DNA of 44,764 bases from Lingula anatina (taxonomy: Eukaryota > Brachiopoda > Lingulata > Lingulida > Lingulidae). Location: contig NW_019776071.1 in the NCBI RefSeq assembly GCF_001039355.2, positions 36,053 to 80,816 on the forward strand. Direction: 5' to 3'. The notes beneath the pieces were generated by a model that did no database searches, had not been told where the DNA came from, and saw only the letters and a list, made by a program, of their open reading frames with translations. The position numbers and the translations under genes are program-made. Numbering within the stretch: the first letter of the stretch is position 1; every line of letters begins with the position of its first letter. Positions 42,833 through 44,764 of this stretch are shown here, piece after piece.

Positions 42833-44764
42833 ATGAAGCTGTTGGCGTTGTGTGTAGTGCTGGCCATGGCCCAGGCGGCCAGGAAACCAGTGACCACCAA
42901 GGCCCCGCCAACACTGGAAAGTGTCGTGGACCAAATGAATGAATTGAAGAAAACTGTGGAGGTATGGCGATCTGATGGTGTGCGTTATGTATGAATTTGC
43001 CGTTGAGCTAAATCTAGAGAAAATTGTATTGCAGCATAGTGATTTAGAGTGGACACTTACTTAGAATTTATTTTCTAGGTTTAATGTCTTGATTAGTTTT
43101 ATGCCAATTAAAAGAAACAGTTGCAAGAAACAAATCCATTTAGAGTGCAGTCTTGTGATCTATTTTGGAAACACAGCAGTTTTTTTCAAGCTTGAATATC
43201 TTGGTTAGTTTTATGCCAGTTAAAATAAACAGTTGTAATAAACAAGATTCTTTCTCTCCCTCTCAGCCTCTCACCCTCTCTCTCTCTCTCTCTCTTGTTT
43301 GAATTTGGCATATCACCCAAACCCAATATAAAGGTGCAATTGATGTCACAAGTATGTTATTAAAATATTTACTGCACAGATTGCTAACTGTATTTGATTA
43401 TTTTAGGGTCCCACATGAAGAAGCTTGTATAAAAGTTTTACTCTCCTGGAACCATGGATAATTAAAAATAATTCATCGTTTAACTCAAAAAGGAACATAC
43501 GTTACTGTCACAAATACAAAACGTCCAACTGTGAAACGTTCTACTCACTTTGAAAATTCGGTCATCACTGGTTTTGTTCATTGATTTATCTCCTACAAGT
43601 ATAACTTTGCTAAAAATAATAATAATCTTCTGTATAGAGCAGTTAATTGTTTTTGAACGACTTTACTTTGCTTGTCACAGAATGTTAAAAAATGGGGGAA
43701 ATACACCCTACCGACAGTAAAATAAGCATTAAATTTTTTCCCTTCATTATCCAAATAATATATCAGAAATGTCAAACTATCATGGAACCACAATATATTG
43801 TTCGGTCAGCAAAAGAAAACATTGTATCTCTTGCACACAAGTACTTGAACAAAATGAAACATTTTGACAATTTTTCTAGGGAACATACGTTACCTAGTAT
43901 AAGCCATGACACAAAGCCCCTTGAAATACAGTTTAAATATTTATAAAAACGTCCTTACTTCGTGTCTAATTTACCATAACTGAACCACTAAAATAAAAAT
44001 ATATATCGGAAGGCGGCATAAAAATGAAAATTAAATGGCAAGGAACATACGTTATCGTACGTTATTGGAACATACGTTACCATATAAGGCTCTTTGCGTA
44101 ATGTTAAAGACATGGTAAAAATTAAAAATTGAATTTCAGTTGAGGCAGTCGTGGATTTTTTTTCTATACACATATATGTTTTGAAATATTGAATACAATT
44201 TTGCTTTCATTTTTTTATTTTTTGACACTTTAGCATGTGAAATGCACCTCTATATTGGGTGTGGGTGATATGGCAGATACATTCCTTCTCCACTAATTAT
44301 CATTTATTTTGCAGGAAATGACTGGGACCATTGGTACCCTCTCCAGACAGCTGATGTTACAACAGCTGAACATGGAGGAGCGCATTCGATCCGAGGGAGA
44401 CTCCGGTATCAAACAGGTGAACATGATACAGAGATTAAACAGATTACAGACGCCTGGGGTGGCGTTAACACGAACGCGCCCGCTACTGCGTCACGTTAAA
44501 ACATATCACATAAAACACATGCTGGTTTTCACACGGTCATTTCAACGTCATGATCGGTTTTTAAAATTTATAGTCTATTACAGTTGTTCTGATCTGTGGT
44601 CTTACATAAGGCACACTTGTAGATCAGTTTTAAAAGACGTTTAAAGGCAGTACCATGATGTTTCAGACAACTTTGGGAATAATATATGTGCTGTCACCTT
44701 AGTCTTATGCATACAAAGCATGTTTAGCCTGATACTGTCATAAATTTGATTCTAGGACAATTTC
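42833..44764 (+). CDS. Gene N copy C (diverged paralogue, 5' part only)
   Basis: Coding exons 42833-42961 and 44315-44416 match gene N exons 1 and 2. The signal peptide and the Thr/Pro stretch are identical in protein. Exon 2 starts Glu instead of Gln (EMTGTIGTLSRQL). Donors and acceptors are intact. The surrounding introns and upstream DNA are clearly more diverged than between copies A and B, while the exons are nearly unchanged, which points to selection on protein. The rest of the gene lies beyond the window. It may be a functional paralogue with the same secreted role as the complete copy. Confidence 0.85.
43314..44267. mobile_element. 954-bp DNA transposon-like insert with TIRs and ATAT duplication
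   Basis: The left end CACCCAAACCCAATATAAAG is inverted at the right end as CTCTATATTGGGTGTGGGTG, with about 28 bp of inverted repeat and few mismatches. ATAT flanks both sides (43310-43313 and 44268-44271). Copies A and B have the empty site (GGTATATGGCA). Inside are four copies of GGAACATACGTTA. No transposase is encoded, so it is non-autonomous. Confidence 0.9.

Noticed and set aside
1-44764. CRISPR arrays, operons or prokaryotic defence genes
   Set aside because: All well-supported genes but one have spliceosomal introns, and the repeats are microsatellites or MITEs. There is no spacer-repeat array.

Overview
The window is animal nuclear DNA. It is AT-rich and intron-rich, with GT/AG splice sites whose phases agree across exons, long microsatellites, several MITE families and one tRNA-derived SINE. 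Gene content (UBXN7, a GPI-type ADP-ribosyl cyclase, secreted ShKT, defensin-like and Gly-rich proteins) fits a marine invertebrate. I favour a lophotrochozoan such as a mollusc, but amphioxus or another invertebrate deuterostome cannot be excluded from sequence alone.

Layout: (1) 1-3202 (+), the last four exons of UBXN7 (UIM and C-terminal UBX domain). (2) 8871-4660 (-), a complete eight-exon ADP-ribosyl cyclase (CD38/BST1/Aplysia cyclase family) of 329 aa with a signal peptide and a GPI-like tail. (3) 11952-16891 (+), a nine-exon secreted protein of 481 aa, here called gene M, with a HEYIH zincin motif, a Gly/Thr repeat and two ShKT domains. (4) 26381-31811 (+), an eight-coding-exon secreted protein of 697 aa, here called gene N, with a C-terminal HTH...GHSH domain. 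(5) 34238-35515 (+), a two-exon 87-aa secreted propeptide with a tetra-Arg site. (6) 38165-37208 (-), a three-exon, 119-aa secreted protein with two beta-defensin-like six-cysteine domains, readable only after splicing. (7) 40306-39866 (-), a single-exon 146-aa secreted Gly-rich protein. (8) 42833 to the window end (+), the first exons of a second, diverged gene N.

The main structural feature is a direct repeat of about 7 kb: 14927-21893 and 21896-28888 are nearly identical. The join carries the only N that I noticed (21894). The first unit ends inside gene N after exon 5, and the second begins inside gene M before exon 6. Removing one unit leaves one intact M and one intact N, so the repeat may be two haplotypes joined in assembly. 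The older, more diverged copy C (40980 to the end) is a genuine gene N paralogue that has gained transposon insertions in its promoter-proximal region and first coding intron.

Apart from UBXN7, every gene encodes a predicted secreted or surface protein. A shared secretory, epithelial, immune or matrix role is possible but is inference only.
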